From positions 1-64,000 of the forward strand of contig JAHLWZ010000792.1 in assembly GCA_020536535.1 (NCBI GenBank): a stretch of 64,000 nucleotides of DNA. Reading direction: 5' to 3'. Of the stretch, positions 1 through 10,896 are shown in pieces; within the stretch, counting starts at the first letter, position 1, and every line of letters starts with the position of its first letter. Both the position numbers and the translations under genes were made by a program. The DNA comes from Pelomyxa schiedti (Eukaryota; Evosea; Pelobiontida; Pelomyxidae). The notes beneath the pieces were generated by a model. It was not told the DNA's origin. It made no database searches and was given only the letters and a program-made list of their open reading frames with translations.

Positions 1-3000
1 TGCACCAAGACGAAGAATAAACCACCGAAACACCTCCATGGGTATGTTTCACGACACATCTCTCGCGCCCTTTCTTTTTTTTTTTTGATTTAACCAACTC
101 GTGGTGGTTCATCGGTTGTTTAAAAAAAAAAAAAAACCAACCGTTTAACTCGCAACAACGGGGTTGTATTTATGACATCGTGGATAGATTTCGTGACTCA
201 TTCGGCTCGAGAAGGACACACTACACGTACGTGATATTCGACACTGCCGACGATGTACAAAAGGCTCGCGAAGATCACTCGTACGACTGGCTCACTAATG
301 AGCAGATGGAGAACGTGCCTCCTGCTTCAGAGGCATTCAAGGTCTGGCTCAGGGAAGCCCCAGAATCCAGCCGCTCCCGGCGTTTCCTGGAGCAGGTCCC
401 CCAGCAGAACACGGCCTCAGCTGCCCCTGCCCCTGCCCCTGCCCCTGCCCCTGCTCCTGCCCGCGCCCCCGCCCCCACCTCTGCCGCCCCACCAGAGCCG
501 CCGTTGGGCTGCATGGGCCCGATGCCACCGCCACAGTGGCCCCTGGTTCCCTCCCGCCGCCCCACCAGCGGCCCTGCCCAAACTCCCCGCCCCACCACCA
601 GCGCCCGCAGGGGCCCGCGGCCAGTAGATGCCCAGGAGAGGCCAACCACAACTTACAGCAGCACTGTCACTGACGCACTCAGCAAGAAGCGGAAGCGTAA
701 CAGCGACGATCTCGCTACTAGTGCTTTTACTGAGGAAAATACAACTACTTCCACTACTACTACTACTTGTACTCAAACTAATGGAACGCATGATGACAAC
801 AACACTCGTAGTGGAACTCACCGCCACAGTTCCAGCCACCACCATCATCAGTCTCGTCACAAGAGCCATCACCCCTCATCCACCAAGTCACGCCGTTCAT
901 CCCCCTCAAAATCCCAGAAAAAGGAAGAGTGTAACCAATCAGCCGCCAAGAAACAAAGAACCACAGTACCTCCTTCAAAGCACAAGCCACTCCCAGAGGT
1001 CGTTGTATTGTCTGATGATGCCGACCTTGGAGAAATCAACACCACTACTCCTACTGTACCCCATGCTCCACAAGCCTTGGTTGGTGGAATAGGGGAAAGG
1101 TTCCAGAGGACCTCTGTTTTTGAGGAAGCAGCATGGCCAGAATCCTTAATCGATGTAACGGGCACAATTATTAAGGGAGAGCAGCTTGGGTGTGGAACCT
1201 ATGGCACCGTTTATCGCGCTACAATTCTCAATATTCCATATGCAATAAAAGAGATTCCGCTAACTGGTCCTGGCTCCACTCCCCTCGAACAAATAATGTA
1301 CGAGGCAAAGTTGCTCCGTATGGCAGTCCATGTATATATCGTACCGTTGCTGTGTATGTGTTTTCTCCAACTTCACCTCTTTTTCATTCATTTCTGCAGA
1401 TGTATGTCAGACTACCGAGAGTGCTACTTTTGTAATGCCAGAGATGGCTTGTTCTTTGCATTCACTGATTGAAGACCCTGCTGGCATTCCCGGTGTGCCA
1501 AACGAATTTGTTTCTCATAACAAAGATGAATGGTTCTCAGCTATGTTACCTATTGCCCTGCAAACTGTTAGTTTCCTCCTCTACCTTCCTGCCTCTCTGC
1601 CTCCCTTTTTCATTCCTTTCTCACAAACACCGACAGGCACAAGCGCTGCAACATTTGCATGTAACAGTGAGAGCCCTTCACAGGTTCGGAGCAGTTAAAG
1701 ATAACCGACTTATTTTCACCACATGTAGGGACCTGAAGCCGAGCAACATACTGCTCCGTAGGGAACTTACGGGGTTCCAGGTTCAGGTAAGATTTTCCCC
1801 CAAAAAATTGACCCTAAATCAATGAATAGTTAGCTGATTTTGGGTTTGCCCGCCTACTCCCTGAGGGTAAAAACCACCTGGACAGTGATCTTAGCTTGGG
1901 CACAGGTATAGCACCTTTTTGATTTGGCGGTTTTGGAGGTTTAACATTTTCTTACAGTTAAATATATGCCGGGAGAAATGTTCCCATCTTCTTCAGCTGC
2001 TTCACCATCACAGGGTACATGCCAGGTAGTGGCAGGATCAACGGCTACCGACATGTAAGTTGGAAAAGGGGGAAGGAATTATGACTCAATGCTAACCTGT
2101 TTGTTTGTGTAACAGATTTTCTCTCGCAGTGACTTTTTTTAGAATGTTTACAAAGGAGCCGGTTTTTCCAGGCCTCACCGAGTATGCTATTATTGCTGCA
2201 GTACAAGCAGGCGTAATGCCTGACTTCCCGAAACATATGTGGGCGCCACAGGCAGTTGTGAGCAATTGAACCCCATTGTCCCCTTTCTTACGCACTTTAG
2301 GCTGCAGATATGAAGAAATTGATCAATGAGATGTGGCAAAAGGACGCCGTTATGAGACCCAACATCAATGCAGTAATTGACAAGTTGAAGGAAATTGCAC
2401 TCAAGGTATCCATCCCCGATGGGGTGGCCCTCCACTGGTGGAGGACCCGTTTCGGCCTTAGCATAGAAGTTCCGTGGCTGAACTTTGCAGCCAGCGTAAC
2501 CGCGACTTTTGCCCAGAAACCGGAATACATTGATGTGGTGCAGAGAACCCTCGGTACCACCAACCCTCAACAACACAAATCCTCACCACTCTTAGGCTTA
2601 GTACGTGACATTACAGCGAAGCAGTTCTACACCCTAATAGAATGCTTCGGGTTGTTCCCAGTAGACCATGCTCAGTTTATGGCTGTATGCACCACCAGGT
2701 TTCAAGCGTGCTCTAACAAACACCAACAGATGATAAGCCTCTGCAACCAGATATGGTTTGCTGGCTCTATGGGTGATAAGGAATTGTGCGGGATGCTGCA
2801 CAGTAATCCTGGTTCCTTCGTTGTGAGGAAGAGGGTAGAAGGGCCTCACAGAGTCTTCGAAATATGTTCAATACTTGACGGTTTATTCAAAGTCGAAGGG
2901 TAAGTTGCACCCCTACAAAAGAAACCCAACTCTAACACTCAGTGCAGGATTCACGGAAAACCCAGAGAAAGGTCGTACGAGCATGTACCCAGTGGAATCT

Positions 3001-3134
3001 GCTGTAAATCAATCACGGAACTGATGTGGACACTGAGGCACAACGGTTTAGTTGGAAGAGCATGTGGATTCGCCAATCCTTCCAGCTCGGATGATTGCAC
3101 GTCGCAGCTAACTTGTCCTGCCTACCCCTACTAG
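1..3134 (+). CDS. SHK-type protein kinase with C-terminal SH2 domain (5' partial)
   Basis: Cytosolic signalling kinase whose SH2 domain should bind phosphotyrosine. Proposed exons: <1..41, 188..1353, 1400..1566, 1637..1683, 1729..1786, 1830..1905, 1958..2054, 2116..2257, 2301..2899, 2948..3134. No ATG opens the frame before 306, and positions 1-41 are open and splice in frame, so the start probably lies upstream; ATG 306 is the alternative. The first ~330 residues are low complexity: a Pro-Ala run, then His-, Thr- and Ser-rich tracts. The kinase follows, with the glycine loop GCGTYGTV, lysine in YAIKEI, HRDLKPSN and DFG; the APE position reads PGE. The SH2 domain near the end has GSFVVR in place of the usual FLVR, keeping the phosphate-binding arginine. 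Kinase-then-SH2 order matches Dictyostelium Shk proteins. Confidence 0.82.
419..472 (+). repeat. CCTGCC hexamer tract coding (Pro-Ala)n
   Basis: Near-perfect tandem CCTGCC units inside the N-terminal region of the SHK kinase gene encode alternating proline and alanine; later units decay to CTCCTGCC and CGCGCC. The tract is in frame and adds a flexible linker. Confidence 0.8.
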
Positions 3135-3284
3135 TTCGCAGTATAACGCATCACGCAACCAAACCCCGTCAGAAACATTGTAGGGAAAAAAGAAAAAGAG
3201 GAGGCCGAAACAGCCTCTTCCTCTTTTTTCCTTAAACATAGAAAAAAAGAACATTTAGACTTGCATAGAATAAAAAAATTTTGT

Positions 3285-3677
3285 TTACAATACAACTCTG
3301 TTCGTTTTTAGTGTGTGGGTAGTATAGGATACGGATTGTCCGAAATTCTGGCTATTGGGAAAGAAGTAAACACTCATGTAACTGCTTGTAGAAAACACTG
3401 AAGCCATGCTGAATCCATTAGTCTTATTGGTCGTTTCAGTCAAAAACCAACCAGCCACACAAATAACAACCAAAACTATCATCAAAATCAAACGAAATGC
3501 ACTGGGTGTGCCCAGTGGATAAACTTGTTTTTTGACTGAAACGTCCAATGTACTATGCGCAGTTGCTTCTAATAGTTTTCGAAGGAAAGCAATAAAGGAA
3601 GCTATGTTGTAAGGGGCCCCTCTGGACTGTAGTAGTTGGCTTTCCTCGCCCCGTCCTAATCGCACAACCCCCTGCAC
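3285..3677 (-). CDS. Possible small membrane protein or 3' exon of the neighbouring gene
   Basis: An open frame of about 130 codons has one convincing hydrophobic segment (AFRLILMIVLVVICVAGWF) with a basic residue before it and a Ser/Thr-rich tail. It opens on GTG, not ATG. The gene upstream on the same strand ends at 3777 with a donor-like GTAAG over its stop codon, so this could be its last, membrane-anchoring exon; an acceptor at CAGTCCAG would restore the frame. No family recognised. Confidence 0.3.
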   Translation of the reverse strand: MQGVVRLGRGEESQLLQSRGAPYNIASFIAFLRKLLEATAHSTLDVSVKKQVYPLGTPSAFRLILMIVLVVICVAGWFLTETTNKTNGFSMASVFSTSSYMSVYFFPNSQNFGQSVSYTTHTLKTNRVVL

Positions 3678-3776
3678 CGGCGCAAGTCACCACATCACCG
3701 CGATGATTATGGGATGCGGGTGGTACCCAAGTAATTTCTTTTGATTACAAAAAGTCCAGATAGACAGGCGTTTTTC

Positions 3777-4931
3777 TTACAGTTTTAGTGAGGCAGAGGC
3801 AGTGTCAATGAGGACAGAGAGGAAGGTGACACCACTAAGTGCATCCATGATGCTGTAGAGACTCTGGTGAGGTGAAAACGTCACATTCCTTTTGGCAGTG
3901 AGCCCAGCTGCCAAGAGTGACGGCTGGCCTTCCATCGGCAAGGACTTGACCGAGTGCACAGGGCTCTCAAGGTCAGTGACGTGGTAAGCCAGCTGTTCAG
4001 AGTTGTCCAGCCTGCAAACAAAGAGGTGCTCATTGTCAATTTCGAAGGCAGAAAAGCTGGAGTCAAAGGTATGCATGTTCCCGGTTTCTGAATTGAACAG
4101 GGAGAATATCCAACTAGAGTCGCAGGTCAGACTGTAAACCGTGTTCCCAACAATGAAAGCACAATCCGGGCGAAACTTTGTGGGTACAGAGACAGGTTTC
4201 CCACAGAGAACCAACGCGTTTTCTTTGTAAGTCCGTGGCACATCAACACGCTGAAGGGTGCTCCCATCCGCCGTCTTTTGGAAAAGAACTGCAGTGTCAC
4301 CCCTCAGTGACACCAGCTCTCTTGCCGGCTCTATTGGAGGAAGGCTCCTCCCCGCCTGAGGCACGCCCCCAATCACCTTCCATATCTCGAGCGAAGCCAG
4401 CCCAGACAGCAGAATCCACGACGAGTTGCACAGCGGGTCGTGGTAGATCCCGCCGAACCTCACGCAAAACAGGCTGGCGCTCGTGTCCGCCGACGCCGCG
4501 CCCCCGCAGCTCTCCCTGTCAACAACAAAGAGCTCCAAGCTGGCCTCCACGAGCCTGTCGGCCAGGAACCTCCCGCGGCCGATCGTCCCGTGCACGGTCA
4601 CGCCCGCGGGGGGGCCGCCGCCGAGGCCCCAGTCCACCGCGACCACGCCCAGCGTCACGGACACGCACAGCGACGCCGACACGCGGGCCTGGCCCTCGGC
4701 GTCGCCCTCGAGCGTGAACCACACGCGCTTGTGCGGGGCCACGACCCACTCGCGGCCAAAGTCGCTCAGCCACCCGCTGATGCACCCGGGGCCACACGCA
4801 CCGGTCAGCCGGACTGGGCTGTTACGTGACGTCCTGGAGACCGTGGCTCCTGCGGCCAGGGCTAAAAACTGGTTCTTTGCTGTGACCACCGCCTCGACAG
4901 TCACTCGCACACTCGAGGCGGCTTGTCTCAT
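3777..4931 (-). CDS. Lineage-specific family protein (C-N-x-S-W-I-L-L motif), member A
   Basis: Single-exon protein of 384 residues without a recognised domain. It is a clear paralogue of the gene at 11323-12975. Shared landmarks in the same order are AKNQFLAL against AKDQFVTL near the N-terminus, a W-V/M-x-A segment, LG-V/L-V/L-A followed by W, and CNSSWILL against CNESWILL before a short W-containing beta-like stretch. Alternating hydrophobic and polar residues with repeated D-x-x-S-G turns suggest a beta-rich, perhaps propeller-like fold (inference). The 5' half is GC-rich and Ala/Arg-rich. The start lies four bases from a 25-base element also found upstream of the gene starting at 32637. 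Confidence 0.75.
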   Translation of the reverse strand: MRQAASSVRVTVEAVVTAKNQFLALAAGATVSRTSRNSPVRLTGACGPGCISGWLSDFGREWVVAPHKRVWFTLEGDAEGQARVSASLCVSVTLGVVAVDWGLGGGPPAGVTVHGTIGRGRFLADRLVEASLELFVVDRESCGGAASADTSASLFCVRFGGIYHDPLCNSSWILLSGLASLEIWKVIGGVPQAGRSLPPIEPARELVSLRGDTAVLFQKTADGSTLQRVDVPRTYKENALVLCGKPVSVPTKFRPDCAFIVGNTVYSLTCDSSWIFSLFNSETGNMHTFDSSFSAFEIDNEHLFVCRLDNSEQLAYHVTDLESPVHSVKSLPMEGQPSLLAAGLTAKRNVTFSPHQSLYSIMDALSGVTFLSVLIDTASASLKL

Positions 4932-4935
4932 TGGC

Positions 4936-4960
4936 GAATAAAATAATCAACAGACCGGAA
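4936..4960 (-). promoter_or_regulatory. Shared 25-base upstream element, copy 1
   Basis: On the minus strand this reads TTCCGGTCTG, then TTGATTATTTTATTC. It ends four bases before the ATG of the family gene at 4931. An identical copy sits at 32692-32716, upstream of an unrelated minus-strand gene, and a TTATTTTATTCA core recurs at 18521-18533 before the prolyl oligopeptidase gene. In both full copies an A8 run followed by CACC lies 24 to 41 bases further upstream. A core promoter or initiator role is inferred. Confidence 0.5.
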
Positions 4961-5444
4961 TGTCGAGTCCTCGCCCGAGGATCGGTGTTTTTTTTAAACC
5001 GGTCGGTGTGACCTGTAATCAGCTACTTGTTTATACTGACCCAAAAAAAAAAAAACCAAATTGATGGTGCTGTGCACCAAATTGGTGGTGAATGGCTGTG
5101 GCTGGTGATAGTGGTGTCGGTTAGATGATCTTATCTGTTGGTTGGGCCTGGGTTAGCTGGCGCAGCTTTTTTTTTGGTGACTCCATTACTTTGATTTATT
5201 GGACTCAGCTCAGCAGACTGGACTGGCTAACCATAATCATTAGTTTTTATGAAGACTGGGTCTGATTAGCCTTGCTTTGCTGTGGCTCCTTTGATTATTG
5301 TGGATTAGCTTTTCTTTTCTATCAATGTGTTCCACTATGGCAACCCCCAGCAGGACCTGACCGGCCATTCCCTAATCAATGAAATGATTGAAATGATTGA
5401 AAAAGAGACTCCATTTTTTCTGTATTTCTCACTGTTTTTGGAGT
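4961..5444. other. Intergenic region, no gene seen
   Basis: AT-rich spacer between the start of the family A gene and the stop of the ADP-ribosyltransferase gene. It holds homopolymer T and A runs and several scattered GGTGGT/TTGGTG words but no convincing open frame or RNA. Confidence 0.6.
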
Positions 5445-6727
5445 TTAAAAGGATATTGGCACCCAGTGAGCTGTTACAGACTTCAAGCAGGTCACAGAAC
5501 CACCCCAAGCAGTTGTTGTGTCCATTGTGAGGTTTCCAAGCATATGGCCTGGTGGTGCTCTGAAAGAGAAGGGGCAGCCATCGTGGTTTTGCCCATCAGC
5601 ACCACCAGCACTTGGAGTTGTCCGTTGGTTGGTTGCCAGTATAAGTAAAACAAGTACATTGCACACACGCCCACAGACCTCCACAATATATTCACCTGGA
5701 CGGAGCTGCAGGTCAATTTTGAGACCACCACCTGGCCCTCCTACTTTGTTGACACCATCTGTGGTTGCAACCTTTTTTGGTAATAATTAAATTAATTTAA
5801 TAAGTTATTAAAATGAGAGGTCACCTCAATAGAATCCACCAGCCAACCACCCCATGCACGAACAGATGTTATCTTGGTTTGAGACCCAATATCAAGTGGA
5901 TCTTCAGCACCATCCCCATCTGTAAACATACACTCATTGAAATTGTTAGATGGAATCTCAGAACGAAGAACACGGCCCCCTCCACATGATCCTTGCACCC
6001 ATGTACGTTGTTGCACTGTTGAGGATACTGCTGGCAGCACAACCTCAGGCTGTACATTGAATGAGCAGGCTGAACAAAAAGTAAGACATACTGGTGGCTG
6101 GAAGGCAGGATTAATCCACACATTAACAATATGCCCTTCGTGATCAAACTCTCGGGCTAAGCGAATGTATTCTCGTCGAATTCCCCCAGGAAAAGCAACC
6201 TCCCGTTGGTTACAATATTGGTGTTGGCCAAGTGTGGCATTCACGTCAATTCCCCCTGGTGCATAAATCTCGTATTCAAATGTGTTGGTCCTGGTGCAAA
6301 TTTAAGGGCAGTTCTACTTTTAATTTTAAAGAGTGCACCTGTTTCGGGGTTGCCAGCGGCGAGCTTGGCCATTCACATTGTAATATCTGGCTGTGCTAAC
6401 AAACACAGAGGGTGTATTTTCAGCAACAAACTGGCTCAGATTGAGGGCGTCGCTGTGAGGGTCATTTTGAATTTCATCCGCCTCCTCCTGAGGCACAAAA
6501 CCCATTGCGAAGATTGTGTCCGGGTTTCTTCGGTCCCATCGCACAAGTCGCTCAGCTTGCCTTGGGACAACACGTTGCCCGTTTCTATCGCGATAGTCCG
6601 GGACCGTTTCAGTACGAAACCGGACACCAGGGAAGTATATCGGTACTCGTGACCGTTCAAGCCGAAAAAGCCAAAGGACAACAGCAGCCAGGAAAGCCGG
6701 GTCCCCATTTGGTCCGTTAGCACTCAT
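5445..6727 (-). CDS. ADP-ribosyltransferase (pierisin/scabin type) fused to a jacalin-like lectin domain
   Basis: Predicted to transfer ADP-ribose from NAD+ and to bind glycans. Exons 6727..6340 less the splice overlap (6339..6727), 5825..6290 and 5445..5771 give 393 residues; both introns (48 and 53 bases) keep frame. The N-terminal domain carries the RSE-class signature: arginine in the first strand (LVRWDRR, then GF), the FVST strand, and a Q-R-E triplet just before FPGGI, all typical of bacterial and insect toxin-like transferases. The C-terminal ~130 residues match a jacalin fold: W-L-VDSIEV, GGPGG, L-RPGE, TN-RT, FRAP and a final W-x-P. No signal peptide is obvious. Start ATG 6727 is chosen; in-frame ATGs at 6793 and 6811 would add 22 to 28 residues. 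Bacterial origin of the enzyme domain is inferred. Confidence 0.78.
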
Positions 6728-7520
6728 GGCTTTTCTTTTTGTAGGTACTTTTCCCCATTTTTTTTCTTTTGAACCGACATCCACTAAGTTCATGGTCAAC
6801 GCAACTTTCACACATTGGCACAGGCATTCCTTGACACGGCAAGCAATTCCGGTTTGATCCTTTGAACTTGTTGCAAGAAGGTGCTGGCTACAAAGAGCTG
6901 GAGGAGTGGTGTGATTTGTCCCACAGTTATGCCCTTTCTCTGTGATTCATCGCGAATTAGAACTAGAAATAGAGAAATGAAGCGCCAATCTAAGCTAACC
7001 CTGACGGTGCAACGGAGGGTCCGGGAGGTTGCTGTCAATCGCCTGACGGCGATTTTGTACTACAGCCATGGCCAAGAGGTTGCATGTGTCACAGAGATTG
7101 GGTCTTGTGTGGGATGAGAGCCATCCTCTTGTTTTTGTTTGACACTTTCAATCGCGACTGGTGTTTGCGATTTTCATCGCGAAAAAAAGTGTAAAAAATT
7201 CGTGAAACAGGCAATACCACAACGAAGGAAAAGATGCTGCTGCCGAAAAATTACATAGGTAATTTGCTTGTGTAATTTTGTAGAACATTTGCATTTATTA
7301 CCCCCTAACAGCCTTGTAGGGAATTTTCTTGCTTAAGTTGTCCAAGGTTAAAAGTGCAACTCCAGGTTTATCAGTTGCTGTGGAACGGTATCAATACCAC
7401 CTAGAGCTGAAATCTGTTGTCTGGAGGGCAGAATTGTTTTTACAGATGACATTTGATTCTGGTGATATTACCAAGAGGTTGGAGGAATGACTTATTATTA
7501 TTTATTTGTTAATTAAAAAA
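6728..7520. other. Intergenic region, no gene seen
   Basis: Spacer upstream of the ADP-ribosyltransferase gene. Short open frames here lack recognisable motifs or splice patterns. It may include decayed flanks of the transposase remnant that follows. Confidence 0.5.
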
Positions 7521-7521
7521 C

Positions 7522-8210
7522 AGAATGGGAAATTATGGCTACTCTCCAATAAATGAGCGACTTCCCACAACAGCCCAGCTTGTGCACCTCCCTGTTCCAA
7601 AATATGGCCAGGTACTGCCAATTATCTTCTTGTATTCATACCGATTTAGATCGAAGTCATTGCAGCCATAGGAGTTGTGCAGCCTGGGCCTATGCCATAC
7701 GGAAGCGTGGGAGATATTGGAGCATAGATTTTTTCTTTCAAAAGGCCGGCTGGACAAGGAAGAGAAAGTCCAGTTTTATACCCATGTGTTACCTTGTCAT
7801 CTGTCCCCACATCCTGGTAACTTCAACATCCTCCATAATGTCTCGCTAACAGTGTTGTGGTATTAGATAATATGCCCCAGCACAGACAACAAACACCAGA
7901 GATTGCTTCTGCAATATCAGCAGCTGGAAGCTTTATTGCATGGAATCACCCCCAGTCCCCAGACCTAAATTTAATTGAGAAGTTCTGGGATGTGGTTTCA
8001 AGTCGAATCACACAGTTGCACTTGGAATTACTGACAGGTCCTACTTGGTTCTACTTCATTCATGATCTAACTTTGCCGGGAACAGGTGAGTATGGAGTGC
8101 GGCGATGTGCGGATGTTGACGATCTAATATTCTGCTTGGAAACAACACGGATGTCACGCCATTGGGTTAGATTGGCTTCACCAAAACAACTTTGGGACTC
8201 ACACTTTTAA
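7522..8210 (+). pseudogene. Degraded DDE transposase (Tc1/IS630-like superfamily)
   Basis: The 3' part (7857-8210) reads VVLDNMPQHR followed about 30 residues later by NHPQSPDLNLIEKFW, the second Asp and Glu blocks of DDE_3 transposases (usual form: DN-x-x-x-H, then PPYSPDLNPIE-x-x-W). Upstream, pieces such as NYGYSP, VQFYTHVLP and PHPG appear in the right order but in different frames with stops, so the reading frame is broken. No terminal inverted repeats were identified. A 37-base intron could explain one shift, but not all. Confidence 0.55.
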
Positions 8211-9866
8211 TTTTTTTGGGTCTTTGGATCTTGCCATGTGATGCTCCTCAGACGCTGGAAAGACCACGAAACTGTAGAATGTGTCTGGTCCCGATGTGGT
8301 CCCAAACTTGTAAAAAAAAAGACTTTTTTCCCCATCACAAGTTTTGGTTTTCATGGTATTGTGTGGAATGGGGAGGTTCTTGTGGGCCTTGTAGACAGTC
8401 AGGCGAGTGGGGAGAGGCAATGGGAGTGCCAGAAGATGGGAGGGATCCAGAAGAGCTATTGGGGGGACCATTATGGGGCAGGAGGGAACTGGGAGGTAAG
8501 TACAAGCCAGGAGAGATGAAGGAGCTAAAAGAGCCGGAAGGGGAAGAATAGGAGCCTGAAGCCACAGTAGAGCCAGAAGGGGAAGAATAAGAGCTGGAAG
8601 ATAAAGAATTGGAGCCGGAAGGCAAAGAATTGGAGCCGGAAGGCAAAGAATTGGAGCTGGAAGGGGAATAAGAGCCGGGAGAGGCTGGGAAAGAGCTGGG
8701 AGGTCCCAGGAAGGAGCGAGGAGAGGCTGGGATGTAGCTTGGGGAAAAGCCAAGAGGAAAAGGGGTGTATGGAGCTGGACTGAAATAAGCAGTAGGAGAG
8801 GACGGTTGATAGCTGGTAGGTTTGTTGTGAGAGGAGCCTGACTGATGCTTTGCAAACTGGGAGGAGCTGGTACAACAATGGGAACCAACAGAAGCAGGTG
8901 ATGTTGTACAGCTCGTGGGAGGAGTCATATTCTGCTCTGCTTGACCTGGGAGGCACAAGCTTGTTGTATGGGTAACATAGACACTTGTTGTGGGGGAAGT
9001 GGAAGACATGAAACGGGAGCCGATAAGAGGGTGTATTCTGCACTGACTGAAGTTGACAACCACTGGGACTTGAAGGGCTTGCCAGGGGTTCTGGTGTTAC
9101 CACTGGAGTCTCAATTTGTGGAGAAGACACCAGGGAGGAAGAAGGAGGCAACAATTGTGATGGAGGAGGAAGCAGTGCTTGCATTTGTGGATTCTGTTCC
9201 TGTGCAGCAACCCACTCTCGAACCAACTGAGAAACATGTGCATAAAACACATTCATGAACTCCCCACGGTTTGGGAGATTAACAGTCACTGTTGTGTAAG
9301 GCCCACCAAACTGTTCTGAATAACCAGTTGTTTCCTTGTGTGGTGCCGAAAAAGATTCCTGACAGTTTTGCAAGACTCCTTGCCAGCAGAATGTACGTCT
9401 TTTCGAGTGAGGGCCTGGAAAGTCTTGAGGAAGGACAATAGCATTGACAGAACTTACCATTTTCACCTTCTTCTCTGTCTTTACTCCTTTTCTCTGCTTT
9501 CATTCAAAACTAAAGAGGGGGAGAGCTACCAGGACTTTTCAAATAAGCAGCAACCCGGTTTGCTGAACAGTTTGCAGGCAAGGTGGGAACAACAGTCTCT
9601 CCAATAGGGACACTCAAAGCAACTTCAATGTCACAGCATGAGTGGTTTTTTTCTTCCATTTTCGATATTAGAGTTTCCCTTAGAGATGTCCTACCACACA
9701 GTCAAAGGATCAAATGAGAGTGATAAAAAATTACACACTTATTATGGACCAAGTTGGCAGATGCATCAAGCCGTTCATCATGTGTGGACTTGATGTGATC
9801 TGCAAAGAAACCACACTTTGAACAGCAATAAGGGTTTCTACGTTTGGTGGGTTGGTTGTGTGCCAT
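8199..9866 (-). CDS. Zinc-finger-like N-terminus with Ser/Pro-rich repetitive C-terminus
   Basis: Unrecognised protein. Exons 9739..9866, 9530..9690, 9458..9493 and a long exon from 9414 join in frame through good donors; the 3' structure is uncertain and probably skips from about 9080 to a frame ending near 8335 or, after another intron, 8199. The first exon encodes YCCSKCGFF followed by H-x-x-x-H spacing, resembling a C2H2 or related zinc knuckle. The middle is acidic/basic, then a region with FMNVFYAHVSQLV. The tail is rich in S, P, Y and N with repeated SNSLPSG units. It converges with the transposase remnant, so it could be a mobile-element companion gene; that is speculation. Confidence 0.5.
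8590..8663 (-). repeat. 21-base tandem repeat coding S-N-S-L-P-S-G
   Basis: Units beginning GGAGCCGGAAGGCAAAGAATT occur perfectly at 8611-8631 and 8632-8652, with diverged copies on both sides. In the minus-strand frame each encodes the seven-residue SNSLPSG repeat. Confidence 0.8.
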
Positions 9867-10271
9867 GACTCAGCCCAACAGAAAGTGTTTTGTGCAGGCT
9901 AAGAACAAATTACTTGAATGAGTTAGATTTGTGCCTTTATAACATGTAGCTTTTCACTTTCTTCGGTGACTCGTTTTCTGCCACAATTTGTGCTGTATAG
10001 TTTTGTTGTTTGCACTCGATTCACAGCCACAACATGCAAGTTTTGTCATTATTCGTTGCTGTGCTTCTGGGTCACCCTTCACTTCATTCACCACCCGATC
10101 GCCGCTGTTCGTTACCATTGCAGCATAAATCGACCCGTTTTCCTATAAAAATTTTGGAAACTAGTGCAAATGTTTGCCCCTGAAAACAAGTTTAAGTTTT
10201 TTCAGGACACATTTAGAGTTTGTTTAACCGGTTTTCGAGTTGGTTGTTTCCCCGTAAGAGGGTTGGAGAAC
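9867..10271. other. Intergenic region, no gene seen
   Basis: AT-rich spacer between two minus-strand genes. No open frame with coding character or RNA gene was found. Confidence 0.6.
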
Positions 10272-10896
10272 CTAAGAGGACCGACCATACATTTGTATTG
10301 CAGAAAACACTGAAATAAGGTACAACGTGCAGGCCGCAGCAATAAACCCACTTTGGGTGATGGTATCTGCCAGTACACATGTTAGATTGCGTGGTGTTGT
10401 GGAATGGAAGGTGAATTATATGTTGCAGACTTAGACACACCAATGCCGTTTAGAAGCAGTCCCCACCAGGAGGAAGATGTCTCCGAGTGCCTGAAGGATG
10501 GCATCTGATTCAGATTCCGGCCCGGTGCTACAGGAGTCAAAGTTGGTGTAGTGCTCATTTCTGCTGTGTTAATGCTGCTCTCTTTGTGGATTGGGGGGTG
10601 TACGTGGTCAACGCCGTGCACTGTCACTGATGGATCTGGTTTTTGCCTGTATTCTGTATGCCGTTCTTCTTGAACTGGTGGTTCCGCAGTTTGTTTCTCC
10701 CCCTTCTCCATTGAGTGCTCAGGTTGGACTTTTGTGACAACATCGGCGAGTCCTTTGTCTCCTGGGTGTGTAGTTTTTAAAATTTAATGAACAGTATTTC
10801 CTTTTTGCGCGGACCTGTCTGCTCTTCTTCTTTTTTCTGTGGTGGCAGAGGAGCATACCGCGATGGGCTTTGTGACATGGGTTCATCCTCACGCAT
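10272..10896 (-). CDS. Tail-anchored low-complexity protein
   Basis: Exons 10815..10896, 10441..10761 and 10272..10366 join in frame and give about 165 residues from ATG 10896 (MREDEP). The body is hydrophilic, rich in P, E, Q, T and H. The last exon encodes a single hydrophobic stretch (SGFIAAACTLYLISVFSAI) with a short tail, typical of a C-terminal membrane anchor; a WWGLL motif precedes it. The frame is open upstream to about 10983 without an ATG, so an extra 5' exon is possible. No family recognised. Confidence 0.55.

Noticed and set aside
172-234. ATG at 172 as start of the kinase gene.
   Set aside because: Its frame stops after 20 codons and does not connect to the kinase frame by a plausible intron.
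275-872. Long minus-strand open frames over the Pro-Ala region.
   Set aside because: They are mirror products of the GC-rich repeat on the coding strand, with Gly/Ala/Arg runs and no motifs.
4178-4941. Long plus-strand open frames opposite the family A gene.
   Set aside because: They are Arg/Pro-rich shadows of the GC-rich coding strand; the minus strand has the paralogue match.
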